Below are positions 1 to 7,330 of a stretch of DNA of 12,151 bases, in pieces. Position 1 is the first letter of the stretch, and each line of letters begins with the position of its first letter. Origin of the DNA: Kiritimatiellales bacterium. GTDB lineage: Bacteria; Verrucomicrobiota; Kiritimatiellia; Kiritimatiellales; Pontiellaceae. A model generated the notes under the pieces. It was given only the letters and a program-made list of their open reading frames with translations, had not been told where the DNA came from and searched no databases. The translations under genes were made by a program, and so were the position numbers. The DNA lies in the NCBI GenBank assembly GCA_030630445.1, contig DAOVNC010000062.1, forward strand, positions 1 through 12,151, given 5' to 3'.

Positions 1-320
1 GGCCGGGACAATTTGATGTCAATCTGGGGAGGCGGAAGCGAACCGTCTGGATCGGGGTCTTCCAACAAAGAATGGAAGCCCAGATGATCGGACTGGAATT
101 TTGGATCATGCTGCGGTAGCACGGAAATCTTTTTGAGCAGTTGATCCCGCTCCGCCTCCAGTTGCCGGACACGCGCCCGGGGCCACCGCGTCCATTCCTC
201 GGGCGGGACGGCGGGACGGTCGGCGGGAAAACGGGGATCCACCTGCTCGGCAACGGCAAACCCCGCCAACGCCAGCATCCATCCCGCGAAAAACAATTGC
301 CTGTGCCGCCACCTCTTCAT
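1..320 (-). CDS. Secreted protein of unknown function, 3' end off window
   Basis: An open frame runs on the minus strand from an ATG at 320-318 to the left edge without a stop (106 codons). The protein begins with a clear Sec signal peptide: a basic n-region (KRWRHR), a hydrophobic core (LFFAGWMLALAGFAVA) and a likely cleavage site after AVA, before EQ. After this comes a Pro/Trp-rich stretch, then a short charged helix (RVRQLEAERDQLLKKI, about residues 54-69) and a segment ending in PPPQIDIKLSR. I do not recognise the family. There is no lipobox cysteine, so a periplasmic or exported soluble protein is more likely than a lipoprotein. The signal peptide, the unbroken frame and a divergent promoter candidate support a real gene. 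A weak AGG-rich Shine-Dalgarno lies about 10 bases upstream of the ATG. The gene is transcribed away from thrS. Its length and function are set by sequence outside the window. Confidence 0.72.
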   Translation of the reverse strand, partial: MKRWRHRQLFFAGWMLALAGFAVAEQVDPRFPADRPAVPPEEWTRWPRARVRQLEAERDQLLKKISVLPQHDPKFQSDHLGFHSLLEDPDPDGSLPPPQIDIKLSR

Positions 321-348
321 AGATCGTCCGCCTGTCAATTAAATCCCG

Positions 349-378
349 ATGCTAGCCTAATGAAGCTCGTGGCGTCAA
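349..378 (-). promoter_or_regulatory. Candidate sigma70 promoter for the left-edge secreted protein
   Basis: Read on the minus strand, TTGACG (378-373) is followed after 18 bases by TAGCAT (354-349), which matches TATAAT at four of six positions. Transcription would begin near 342, about 20 bases before the ATG at 320. The -35 is good and the -10 mediocre, so this is a candidate only. Confidence 0.42.
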
Positions 379-425
379 AAAAAACATGCCGCCACAATGC
401 TGCAGATTTCCCGCGCGCCCACCGA

Positions 426-454
426 TTGACACGGTGTGCGCTTCCCCCTATATT
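426..454 (+). promoter_or_regulatory. Sigma70 promoter of thrS-infC
   Basis: A perfect TTGACA -35 box (426-431) is followed after exactly 17 bases by TATATT (449-454), a strong -10. Transcription should begin near 461, leaving a leader of only about 30 bases before thrS. The leader is too short for a T-box or an E. coli-type thrS operator, so no leader-based control of thrS is visible. The promoter also rules out the in-frame GTG at 436 as the thrS start, since it lies upstream of the predicted transcript. Confidence 0.78.
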
Positions 455-489
455 CACGGTTCTTTTTTACAGGAGATGCTTGCGAACCC

Positions 490-2244
490 ATGAAAAACGA
501 ACCGATGACCGATTTGGAAAAGATGCGCCACAGCACGGCGCATGTGATGGCGGCGGCGGTATGCCGCCTGTTTGACGATGTGCTGTTGGATATCGGCCCG
601 TCGACCGACGACGGCTTCTACTACGACTTCGATCTGACCGACCGCATCACCCCCGAAGACTTCGAGCGTATCGAAGCCGAAATGAAGAAGATCGTCGAAG
701 AGGATCTTCCTTTCGAACGCATCGAGGTCTCGCGCGACGAAGCAAAGGAAATCCTCAAGGGGCAGAAATACAAGCTCGAACGCCTCGACGAAATCCCCGA
801 AGGCGACGCGATCTCCTTCTACTCCTGCGGTGAATTCCAGGATCTCTGCCGCGGCCCGCACGTGGAGAGCACCGGCAAGATCCGCACGTTCCAACTGATG
901 AATGTGGCGGGTTCCTATTTCCACGGCATCGAAACCAACCCGATGCTACAGCGCCTCTACGGCACGGCCTTCACGAACCCGAAGCAGCTGCGCCTCTATC
1001 TAAAGCAGCTCGAGGAAGCCAAGAAGCGCGACCACCGCCGCCTCGCCAAGGATCTCGACCTCTATTCGATTTCGGAAAAAGTCGGCCCCGGCCTCGTACA
1101 CTGGCACCCGAAGGGCGCGCGCATCCGCTCGATCATCGAGGATTTCTGGAAGCGCGAGCACTTTAAGAACGGCTACGACATTCTCTACACCCCGCACGTC
1201 GGCAAGGCCAACCTGTGGGAAACCTCCGGCCACCTCGACTTCTATCGCGAAGGCATGTATGCGGCGATGGATGTGGACGGCCAGGAATATTTCATCAAGC
1301 CGATGAACTGCCCGTTCCACATCGAAATCTACAAATCCGGCCTGCGCTCCTACCGCGAGCTTCCGCTGCGCTGGGCCGAGCTAGGCACGGTCTACCGCTA
1401 CGAAAAGGCCGGCACCCTGCACGGTCTCTTCCGCGTCCGCGGCTTCACCCAGGACGACGCGCACATTTTCTGCACTCAGGAGCAGATCGAGAACGAGGTC
1501 AAGGAGGTCATCCGCTTCTGCAACATGATCTGGAAAACCTTCGGATTCACCGAAGTGAAGGCCTACCTCTCCACCCGCCCGGAAAAGGCGGTCGGCGAAA
1601 AAGCGCAATGGGACCAAGCCATCCAATCGCTCGAAGCGGCAATCAAAGCCGAAGGCCTCCCCTACGAGGTCGACGAAGGCGGCGGCGCGTTCTATGGCCC
1701 GAAGATCGACCTCAAGGTGAAGGATGCGATCGGCCGCGAGTGGCAGACCAGTACCATCCAGTTCGACTTTAACCTGCCGGAGCGTTTCGACCTTAAATAC
1801 ATCGGCGCCGACGGCGAGGCGCACCGCCCGTACATGGTCCACCGCGCACTCTTTGGCAGCCTCGAACGCTTCTTCGGCATCCTGACCGAGCACTATGCCG
1901 GCGGCTTCCCCGTCTGGCTCGCGCCGGAACAGGTGCGCATCCTACCGCTTTCCGACGACCAGCTCGACTATGCCGACGAAATCCTTTCCAAGCTTCGGAA
2001 TGCCGAAATCCGCGCAACGGTGGATACCAGGCAGGGAAAATTAAATGGAAAAGTTAAGAACGCCCAACTGGACAAAGTGCCGTATATGCTTATTATCGGC
2101 GGCAAGGAACAGGAAAACAGCCAGGTCGCCGTGCGCCACCGCCTCAAGGGCATGAGGGGCGAATGCAGCCTGGATGAATTTATCGTGCAGCTCAAAGAGG
2201 AAGAGCTGGCAAAGACAACAGTAGACATGGAGGTCTCAGATTAG
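490..2244 (+). CDS. thrS: Threonyl-tRNA synthetase (ThrRS), lacking the TGS domain
   Basis: This enzyme charges tRNA-Thr with threonine in the cytoplasm, using ATP and a zinc ion that recognises the threonine. The 584-residue product begins almost directly with the editing domain: HSTAH at residues 14-18 and CRGPH at 120-124 carry the residues used to remove mischarged serine. The class II catalytic core follows. Zinc ligands are Cys274 (KPMNCPFH), His325 (TQDDAHIF) and His451 (MVHRALFGS), with exactly the E. coli spacing (+51, +177). The C-terminal anticodon-binding domain begins around residue 475 (WLAPEQ). Compared with the 642-residue E. coli enzyme, about 60 N-terminal residues, the TGS domain, are absent; some other bacteria have the same form. 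ATG at 490 was chosen because it follows the promoter. The only Shine-Dalgarno (AGGAG, 471-475) is 14 bases away, longer than usual, so ATG at 505 is a weaker alternative. The stop codon overlaps the infC start. Confidence 0.97.
   Translation: MKNEPMTDLEKMRHSTAHVMAAAVCRLFDDVLLDIGPSTDDGFYYDFDLTDRITPEDFERIEAEMKKIVEEDLPFERIEVSRDEAKEILKGQKYKLERLDEIPEGDAISFYSCGEFQDLCRGPHVESTGKIRTFQLMNVAGSYFHGIETNPMLQRLYGTAFTNPKQLRLYLKQLEEAKKRDHRRLAKDLDLYSISEKVGPGLVHWHPKGARIRSIIEDFWKREHFKNGYDILYTPHVGKANLWETSGHLDFYREGMYAAMDVDGQEYFIKPMNCPFHIEIYKSGLRSYRELPLRWAELGTVYRYEKAGTLHGLFRVRGFTQDDAHIFCTQEQIENEVKEVIRFCNMIWKTFGFTEVKAYLSTRPEKAVGEKAQWDQAIQSLEAAIKAEGLPYEVDEGGGAFYGPKIDLKVKDAIGREWQTSTIQFDFNLPERFDLKYIGADGEAHRPYMVHRALFGSLERFFGILTEHYAGGFPVWLAPEQVRILPLSDDQLDYADEILSKLRNAEIRATVDTRQGKLNGKVKNAQLDKVPYMLIIGGKEQENSQVAVRHRLKGMRGECSLDEFIVQLKEEELAKTTVDMEVSD
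2229..2242 (+). promoter_or_regulatory. Ribosome binding site and ATT start codon of infC
   Basis: GGAGGT at 2229-2234 is a full Shine-Dalgarno, followed after five bases by ATT at 2240-2242. In this frame there is no ATG, GTG or TTG between the upstream stop at 2222 and the GTG at 2324, which already lies inside the conserved IF-3 domain. ATT is therefore the only start that gives a whole protein with a ribosome binding site. An AUU start is how E. coli infC is autoregulated: IF-3 rejects non-canonical start codons, so excess IF-3 represses its own translation. Confidence 0.85.
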
Positions 2245-2791
2245 CAGGCAAAACTACAGAGGTAGACAGCAACGCGAACCGCAGACACGGATCAACCACC
2301 GTATCCGCGTTCCGGAAATCCGCGTGATCGATCCCAATGGCGATCAACTCGGCATCATGAAAACAGGCGACGCGCTGCGCCGCTCCGACCAGTATGGACT
2401 GGACCTGGTGGAGATTTCCCCCACCGCCAAGCCGCCGCTGTGCCGGATCATGGATTTCGGCAAATACAAGTACGATCAGGAAAAGAAAAAGAAAGAGCAG
2501 AAGAAGCACCAGGTGCAGACCAAGCTCAAGGAAGTCAAGTTCCGCGTCAACGTCGGCGACCACGACTATGACACCAAGATGCGCAACCTGCGCAAATTCA
2601 TCGAGCACGGCGACCGCGTCAAGATTTCGCTTATGTTCCGCGGCCGTGAAAACGCCCACCGCGAACTCGGGTTCGAAGTCATGCAGCGCGTGATCAAAGA
2701 CACCGTGGATATTACGAGCGTCGATCAGGCTCCGCGCCTGAATGGTCGTTTCGTCAACGCTATTCTCGTGCCGAAGAAAAAAATAAAATAA
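2240..2791 (+). CDS. infC: Translation initiation factor IF-3, starting at ATT
   Basis: IF-3 binds the 30S ribosomal subunit, prevents premature joining of the 50S subunit and checks the initiator tRNA and start codon. From the ATT at 2240 the product is 183 residues, close to the 180 of E. coli. A basic N-terminal tail leads into the N-domain signature INHRIRVPEIRVIDPNGDQL (about residues 18-37), then VEISPTAKPPLCRIMDFGKY. A lysine-rich linker (EKKKKEQKK) follows, then the C-domain with KEVKFRVNVGDHDY and RGRENAH, ending in a basic tail. Starting at the GTG at 2324 would remove the first 28 residues, including half of the conserved N-domain motif, and that GTG has no Shine-Dalgarno. The gene overlaps thrS by five bases, so the two are translationally linked. 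The rpmI-rplT genes that often follow infC are absent here. Confidence 0.95.
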   Translation: MSRQNYRGRQQREPQTRINHRIRVPEIRVIDPNGDQLGIMKTGDALRRSDQYGLDLVEISPTAKPPLCRIMDFGKYKYDQEKKKKEQKKHQVQTKLKEVKFRVNVGDHDYDTKMRNLRKFIEHGDRVKISLMFRGRENAHRELGFEVMQRVIKDTVDITSVDQAPRLNGRFVNAILVPKKKIK

Positions 2792-2821
2792 TCCCCCACA
2801 TTCATCCCAGGAGCAGTTCCC

Positions 2822-5392
2822 ATGATAAAAATGGATTCGAAACGGCACTGGGCAGAACAAAAAAGAGGAGCGATTCACCGGATGGTGGCCGCTCTTTTTT
2901 TATGCTCCGCCCTCTTTTCGCAGGCTGCAACGAACTGGGTGGATGGCCTTGCCTACGGAACCGACTATTCCGCCCTCGCAACAGCGGGTAGCATCGCATC
3001 GGTTTCGAGCACGAACGGTTCGCTGATCGTCGGGCACGAATCCACCACCAACCTCACGCTGGGCCACGATATCACCGGCTTCGTCTTCATCACCAACAAG
3101 GTCGCCGGATTTAAGGTCGATGCCACAGGCGCAACCGTTACCACCTCGAAGGATTACGTTTTCACCGCAATAAACGCCACCAACCTCGTCATTACGGGCG
3201 GGCGCTTTATCGGCACCGTGGGCTCCGGCGGAAGCTCCCCCCCTCCCATTCCCGGGCGGCCAGACCCGACCAACTCGACCAGCGCCGCGATGGGCGGATT
3301 GCTGCTCAACAGCACCGCCACCATCAGCGGGGCGGAATTCGCGGGGATCGAACATACCGCTGGATTTACCATGGGGCGGTCGACGGTGAGCATCAGCAAT
3401 AGCATCTTCCGCGGCGGGGACACAGGTACAGGATTAATTGCCCACAACAACTCCATGGTTACCATCCAGAGCGGAAGCTTTACCGGCGGCGTGGGCAAAA
3501 CCGCCTTCTATCTGCAAGACAGCGACGCGACGATCCACGACGGCACCTTCGTTGGAAACATCGGCGGCTCATCCGCAGTGGCGAGCGACGGCCTTTTCAG
3601 TGAACTTACCGGCGCAACCACCAACCAGGTCAACCTGCACGGCGGCACCTTCAGCTCGCTGGCCTTCTACGGCGTCGACGGCTCCGTCCAGCATTTCATG
3701 GCCGGCACCAACCTCACCGTCCATAACGGTATCATCCAAGACGGCGGAACCGTGGTCGTCGACAATCAAAGCGACAGCGCGCTGACCAACATAACGGTCT
3801 TCAACGGAACCATGGCCTTTCCCAGCAATGCCTTTACCCTGCTGGACGGGGGTAGCTTTATCCTTGGCGGCCAGAACAGCACCGCCGCCTTTGGCAATCT
3901 GGACATTTCCGCCGACGCCACGGTCGACGTTGGAACCGGCCAGTTGACGGCGGATCGTCTTTCCGTGCAGTCCTCGGGCTCACTGGCCTTCGGCATCAAC
4001 GAAAGCACGAATGGTTTTGCAACGCTCGCTACGGCTTATTTCCACACCAATGCCACGATTTCCGTCGATGCCGCAACCGCCAACTTCGGCTCGGGCACGA
4101 ACGACGTCACCCTGCTTTCCGCCAGCAGTGGCATCTTCATGGTCGGGGTGTCTACCAACCCCGCCTCCTCGGAAGATTTTACGACCAACAATGTCGAAGT
4201 CGTTGTTTCAGAACGCAGCCGTCTGGAGGATATCATTGTCCTTGGCCCATTTCTGAGCCTGCGCTTTACCACCCTGACGTTGCGGGAATACTGGAATGTG
4301 GACGGACAGATGGGCGACCTTGCCGACGAACTGGACACCATCAACAACCCGGAAATGATGGCCATCATCAATGCCATCGACGATCCCGCCCTCTCCGGGG
4401 CCATAACCGAAGAAACCTACTTCACCACCATGAACACCTTCCAGACCGCAATGCAGGGACTGCAGGCGGCGCTCGGCCAGTCCGTATCGCGCGGCGCGGA
4501 ATTCCGCGAAGAGCTCAAACTGCTTCCGCCGGGAGCAAAGGGACCGCAGCGGAACAACGAGCTACGCGGCTGGGGCAAATACCATGGCCAGTTCTACAAC
4601 CACGATGCCGAGGGCCTGAATTCCGCGTACGATGCCACGCTGCACGGCGGAGTGGTCGGCGTCGACAAGAGCTTCGGCGACCTGTTGCTTGGCCTTAGTG
4701 GCGGAGGAGGCAACTACTCAACAACAACCGGCGACGACGGCAGGGAAGATATTCGCGCCTACCATGGCGCCCTCTACGGAACCTATGGAACGGATCGCGC
4801 CTACTTCGATGCCGGGATCGCATACGGCTTCAATGCGGTGGAAACCCGGACCAGCGGGCCGTTCGTTCTCAGCGGCGAATTCGATGCCGAGGTGGCCACC
4901 GCCTATCTCGGCGGTGGCTACGATCTGATCGATACCGATGGCGGCACTATCTTCACGCCGGAGGCCTCCATTCAATATTCGATGTATGAGCAAGACGCCT
5001 ACTCCGAAACCAGCGACAACGCCGTGCCACGCAACATTGACGCCTTCGATGCCGACTCGCTCCGCAGCAGCATCGGTCTCAACGTCTCCATGCTCAACAC
5101 CACGGCGCTCAAAACCTTCGGCTTCAAAATTGACGGCCGCTTCCACTGGCTGCATGAGTTCAACCCGGAACCGGGCAATATGTCCTTCAGCCTCGAAGGC
5201 GGAAGCAACGACTACCAGCTCGCCCATCCCCTGCTCGACGAAGAGCTGTTCCGCGCCGGCTTCGGAGTTTCGTTCTTCAATACGCTGCGTCAAAAACCAA
5301 AGAACGTCCTGCTGCGCTTCGACTTTGACGAGCTGTTCGGCGATGGCTTCAACTCCCACAACCTCTCCGCAAAGCTCATCTACGCGTTTTAG
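2822..5392 (+). CDS. Autotransporter with beta-helix passenger (type Va-like), AT1
   Basis: The 856-residue product looks like a type V secretion protein, in which a C-terminal outer-membrane barrel exports the N-terminal passenger. The start is set by AGGAG (2809-2813) eight bases upstream. The signal peptide has an unusually long basic n-region (20 residues), the core MVAALFLCSALFSQA and likely cleavage before ATN near residue 36. The passenger (about 36-480) is rich in Gly, Thr, Ser and Asn and has irregular beta-helix turns such as SNSIFRGGDTG, QSGSFTGGVG and HDGTFVGNIGG. It includes a Pro-rich patch (SSPPPIPGRPDP). No protease, lipase or other catalytic motif was recognised, so adhesion or a surface structural role is only a guess. 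A helical linker (about 490-575) leads to the barrel, from LRGWGKY at 581 to the terminal phenylalanine (LIYAF), typical of barrels assembled by BAM. The barrel resembles that of the second autotransporter in this window. An alternative start at 2882 would lack the basic n-region. Confidence 0.9.
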   Translation: MIKMDSKRHWAEQKRGAIHRMVAALFLCSALFSQAATNWVDGLAYGTDYSALATAGSIASVSSTNGSLIVGHESTTNLTLGHDITGFVFITNKVAGFKVDATGATVTTSKDYVFTAINATNLVITGGRFIGTVGSGGSSPPPIPGRPDPTNSTSAAMGGLLLNSTATISGAEFAGIEHTAGFTMGRSTVSISNSIFRGGDTGTGLIAHNNSMVTIQSGSFTGGVGKTAFYLQDSDATIHDGTFVGNIGGSSAVASDGLFSELTGATTNQVNLHGGTFSSLAFYGVDGSVQHFMAGTNLTVHNGIIQDGGTVVVDNQSDSALTNITVFNGTMAFPSNAFTLLDGGSFILGGQNSTAAFGNLDISADATVDVGTGQLTADRLSVQSSGSLAFGINESTNGFATLATAYFHTNATISVDAATANFGSGTNDVTLLSASSGIFMVGVSTNPASSEDFTTNNVEVVVSERSRLEDIIVLGPFLSLRFTTLTLREYWNVDGQMGDLADELDTINNPEMMAIINAIDDPALSGAITEETYFTTMNTFQTAMQGLQAALGQSVSRGAEFREELKLLPPGAKGPQRNNELRGWGKYHGQFYNHDAEGLNSAYDATLHGGVVGVDKSFGDLLLGLSGGGGNYSTTTGDDGREDIRAYHGALYGTYGTDRAYFDAGIAYGFNAVETRTSGPFVLSGEFDAEVATAYLGGGYDLIDTDGGTIFTPEASIQYSMYEQDAYSETSDNAVPRNIDAFDADSLRSSIGLNVSMLNTTALKTFGFKIDGRFHWLHEFNPEPGNMSFSLEGGSNDYQLAHPLLDEELFRAGFGVSFFNTLRQKPKNVLLRFDFDELFGDGFNSHNLSAKLIYAF
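2868..2901 (+). terminator. Terminator-like hairpin inside the AT1 signal-peptide codons
   Basis: GAGCG (2868-2872) pairs with CGCTC (2890-2894). Inside it, CACC (2876-2879) pairs with GGTG (2884-2887) around a GGAT loop. Seven T residues follow (2895-2901). This has the form of an intrinsic terminator, placed 47 bases into the autotransporter gene and about 80 bases after infC. It could end infC transcripts that are not being translated, or act as an attenuator of AT1. Because it also encodes the hydrophobic part of the signal peptide (Ala-Leu-Phe-Leu), chance is possible. Confidence 0.4.
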
Positions 5393-5399
5393 TTTCTGT

Positions 5400-5430
5400 A
5401 AAAACAAAGGGCAGGCTGGAAAGCCTGCCC
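5400..5430 (-). terminator. Intrinsic terminator of pyrG, formed by the palindromic repeat
   Basis: Read on the minus strand, a nine-base-pair stem (GGGCAGGCT/AGCCTGCCC, 5430-5409) with a TTCC loop is followed by TTTGTTTTT (5408-5400). This is a strong intrinsic terminator for pyrG. On the plus strand the neighbouring hairpin at 5437-5458 is followed only by TTT, so it is a weaker terminator for the autotransporter gene. Confidence 0.72.
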
Positions 5431-5457
5431 CACGTGGAGCAGGCTTTCCAGCCTGCT
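5410..5457. repeat. REP-like palindromic dimer, GTGG heads meeting in the centre
   Basis: Two inverted half-units lie back to back between the convergent AT1 and pyrG genes. The right unit reads GTGG (5434-5437), stem AGCAGGCT (5438-5445), loop TTCC, stem AGCCTGCT (5450-5457). The left unit, read on the minus strand, is GTGG (5433-5430), stem GGCAGGCT, loop TTCC, stem AGCCTGCC, ending at 5410. The GTGG heads touch, giving a central CCACGTGG. A tetranucleotide followed by a hairpin, used as an inverted pair, is the architecture of REP/BIME elements, which in other bacteria are linked to RAYT (Y1-type) transposases. No such transposase lies in this window. Confidence 0.82.
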
Positions 5458-5474
5458 CTTTCCATGCCGAGAAA

Positions 5475-7085
5475 TCAGCCTTCGGCCTTCTTGACGGCGG
5501 CGGCGACGAAGTCCTTGAACAACGGATGCGGATTGACGGGCTGTGATTTGAGTTCGGGATGCGCCTGCGTCGCGACAAACCAAGGATGGTCGGGCAGCTC
5601 GATCATCTCGACCACGCCGATATCGGGGTTGGTGCCGGAAAGAACAAGCCCCTTTTCTTTGAGCTGTTCACAATAGTTGTTGTTGACCTCGTAGCGGTGG
5701 CGGTGGCGCTCGGATACGTTCTTTGTTCCATAGGCATCGAAGGCCTTGGTGTTCTCTTCGAGGATGCATGGGCACGCGCCGAGGCGCATGGTTCCGCCCT
5801 TCTCTTCCACATCCATCTGCTCTTCCATCAGGCAGACGACGGGATGCTCGGTCTTGATGCCGCGCTCTTCGTCGAACTCGGTGGTGTGGGCACCGGCGAG
5901 GCCGCAGACGTTGCGCGCAAATTCAATCACCGCGCACTGGAGACCAAGGCAGATGCCAAGGAAAGGAATCTTGTTTTCGCGCGCATACTGCGCCGCGCGG
6001 ATCTTGCCTTCCATGCCGCGCGATCCAAAACCGCCGGGAATGAGCACGCCGTCGACCGTGTCGAGAATGGACGGATCCTTTTCGATGTCCTCGGCCGACA
6101 TCTTGACAATATCGACCTCGTAGCCGGCGGCATAGCCGCCGTGGTAGAGCGCTTCGTAGATCGATTTATAGGCATCCTGCAGTTCGGAATATTTTCCGAC
6201 GACACCGATGCGCACCGTCCCCTGCGGGTTCTTGATGGTTTCGATCAACGCTTCCCAGTCCGTCAGCGGTTTCGAGGGCTTAACTATGCGGAAGCGGTTG
6301 AGGATGATTTCGTCTAGCCCGGCGCGGGAGAGCACGAGTGGGATTTCATAGATCGAGGTTTCGACGTCCTTTTCAACGATCACGCAGTCCTTCGGCACGT
6401 TGCAAAAGAGGGATAGCTTGTCGAGATGCTCTTGCTGGAGGTCGACCTCGGTGCGGCAGACGAGCACGTCGGGCATGATTCCAATCTCGCGAAGCTTGGC
6501 CACGCTCTGCTGGGTGGGCTTGGTCTTCACCTCTTTCGCCGCCGCAATGAACGGGACATAGGTGAGGTGGATGAACATGGAGTTGTCGCGTCCAACCTCC
6601 AGCGCCAGCTGACGGATCGATTCGAGGAAAATCAACCCTTCGATGTCCCCCACCGTACCGCCGAGTTCGATCAGGATGACGTCGGGTTTTTCGGATTCCA
6701 AGGACTGGATGCGTTCCTTGATCTCGTTGGAGATGTGCGGAATCATCTGGATCGTGGCACCGAGATAATCGCCCCGACGTTCTTTTTTCAGCACGGACCA
6801 ATAGACGCTGCCCGCGGTAATGTTGCTTTTCTGCGAGGTCGGCTGGCCGGTGTAGCGCTCGTAGTGGCCGAGGTCGAGGTCGGTTTCCGCGCCATCGTCG
6901 GTCACGTAGACTTCGCCATGCTGGTAGGGGCTCATGGTTCCCGGATCTACATTGAGGTAGGGATCTAGCTTGAGCATGCGGATATTCAAGCCGCGATTAA
7001 TCAGCAACCGTCCAACGGACGCCGCCGTGATGCCTTTGCCCAGAGAGGAAACCACGCCGCCGGTGATAAAGAGATATTTCGCCAT
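5475..7085 (-). CDS. pyrG: CTP synthase (glutamine-hydrolysing)
   Basis: The enzyme makes CTP from UTP, ATP and glutamine, the last step of de novo pyrimidine nucleotide synthesis, in the cytoplasm. The 536-residue product is normal in length (545 in E. coli). The N-terminal synthetase domain opens with MAKYLFITGGVVSSLGKG, containing the nucleotide-binding loop with Lys17. The C-terminal class I glutaminase domain (from about residue 285) carries the nucleophile Cys379 in GICLGLQ and the partners His509 and Glu511 in AHPEL, so both activities should be intact. ATG at 7085 was chosen; a TTG lies directly before it, and a weak GGGA Shine-Dalgarno lies eight bases upstream. The gene is convergent with AT1 and divergent from the second autotransporter, so it is probably transcribed alone and ends at the palindromic repeat. 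No clear promoter was identified upstream. Confidence 0.97.
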   Translation of the reverse strand: MAKYLFITGGVVSSLGKGITAASVGRLLINRGLNIRMLKLDPYLNVDPGTMSPYQHGEVYVTDDGAETDLDLGHYERYTGQPTSQKSNITAGSVYWSVLKKERRGDYLGATIQMIPHISNEIKERIQSLESEKPDVILIELGGTVGDIEGLIFLESIRQLALEVGRDNSMFIHLTYVPFIAAAKEVKTKPTQQSVAKLREIGIMPDVLVCRTEVDLQQEHLDKLSLFCNVPKDCVIVEKDVETSIYEIPLVLSRAGLDEIILNRFRIVKPSKPLTDWEALIETIKNPQGTVRIGVVGKYSELQDAYKSIYEALYHGGYAAGYEVDIVKMSAEDIEKDPSILDTVDGVLIPGGFGSRGMEGKIRAAQYARENKIPFLGICLGLQCAVIEFARNVCGLAGAHTTEFDEERGIKTEHPVVCLMEEQMDVEEKGGTMRLGACPCILEENTKAFDAYGTKNVSERHRHRYEVNNNYCEQLKEKGLVLSGTNPDIGVVEMIELPDHPWFVATQAHPELKSQPVNPHPLFKDFVAAAVKKAEG

Positions 7086-7239
7086 CAAATTCGTCCCATA
7101 TTTAGAGTGCAGGATTGTTCAAAAAATACGGGACAGGATCGTATCCCCTTCCTTCGGCCATCCCCAGTCTAAAATCAAACAATCGGGAAACCTGAACAAC
7201 TTGCCGTCCGGACAGATGCCTAAATCTTTGCAAACATGG

Positions 7240-7266
7240 TTGTTTTTAGCAGGCCAGACCTATAGA
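7240..7266 (+). promoter_or_regulatory. Weak candidate promoter for the second autotransporter
   Basis: The 245-base region between pyrG and the second autotransporter gene (7086-7330) is AT-richer than the genes and must hold both promoters. On the plus strand TATAGA (7261-7266) is a fair -10 box, but the best -35 (TTGTTT, 7240-7245) is only 15 bases away. A short palindrome GTCCGGAC at 7206-7213 is the only other structure noticed. No riboswitch or small gene is evident. Confidence 0.28.
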
Positions 7267-7330
7267 TTCCCCTGATGTTTTCAAGCCAGACTCAGCCATC
7301 AGCCATGCATTCATGAAGGGAATATCTGTT

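Noticed and set aside
436..489. Longer thrS product starting at GTG 436
   Set aside because: The codons overlap the predicted promoter -10 box and lie upstream of the likely transcript start; the extra 18 residues match nothing in the ThrRS family.
476..493. Five-codon leader frame (ATG CTT GCG AAC CCA TGA) overlapping the thrS start
   Set aside because: The AGGAG directly abuts its ATG, too close to serve as its ribosome binding site, and the peptide has no threonine codons that would suggest attenuation.
2192..2878. 228-residue minus-strand frame opposite infC
   Set aside because: It lies antisense to a certain infC and across gene boundaries; its Leu/Phe-rich stretch is the reverse of infC lysine codons.
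2822..2940. AT1 signal as a lipoprotein signal (cysteine in ALFLC)
   Set aside because: The residues before the cysteine do not fit a lipobox, and a signal peptidase I site (SQA before ATN) follows.
4718..5578. 286-residue minus-strand frame opposite the AT1 barrel and the repeat
   Set aside because: It reads through the palindromic repeat and into the end of pyrG antisense to the barrel-coding region; it has the composition of a shadow frame.
5559..6317. 252-residue frame opposite pyrG
   Set aside because: It is a shadow of pyrG caused by GC-rich third positions, with no ribosome binding site and no recognisable domain.
7206..7213. GTCCGGAC palindrome as an operator between pyrG and AT2
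   Set aside because: An eight-base palindrome occurs by chance in a region of this size, and it is not near the candidate -10 box.
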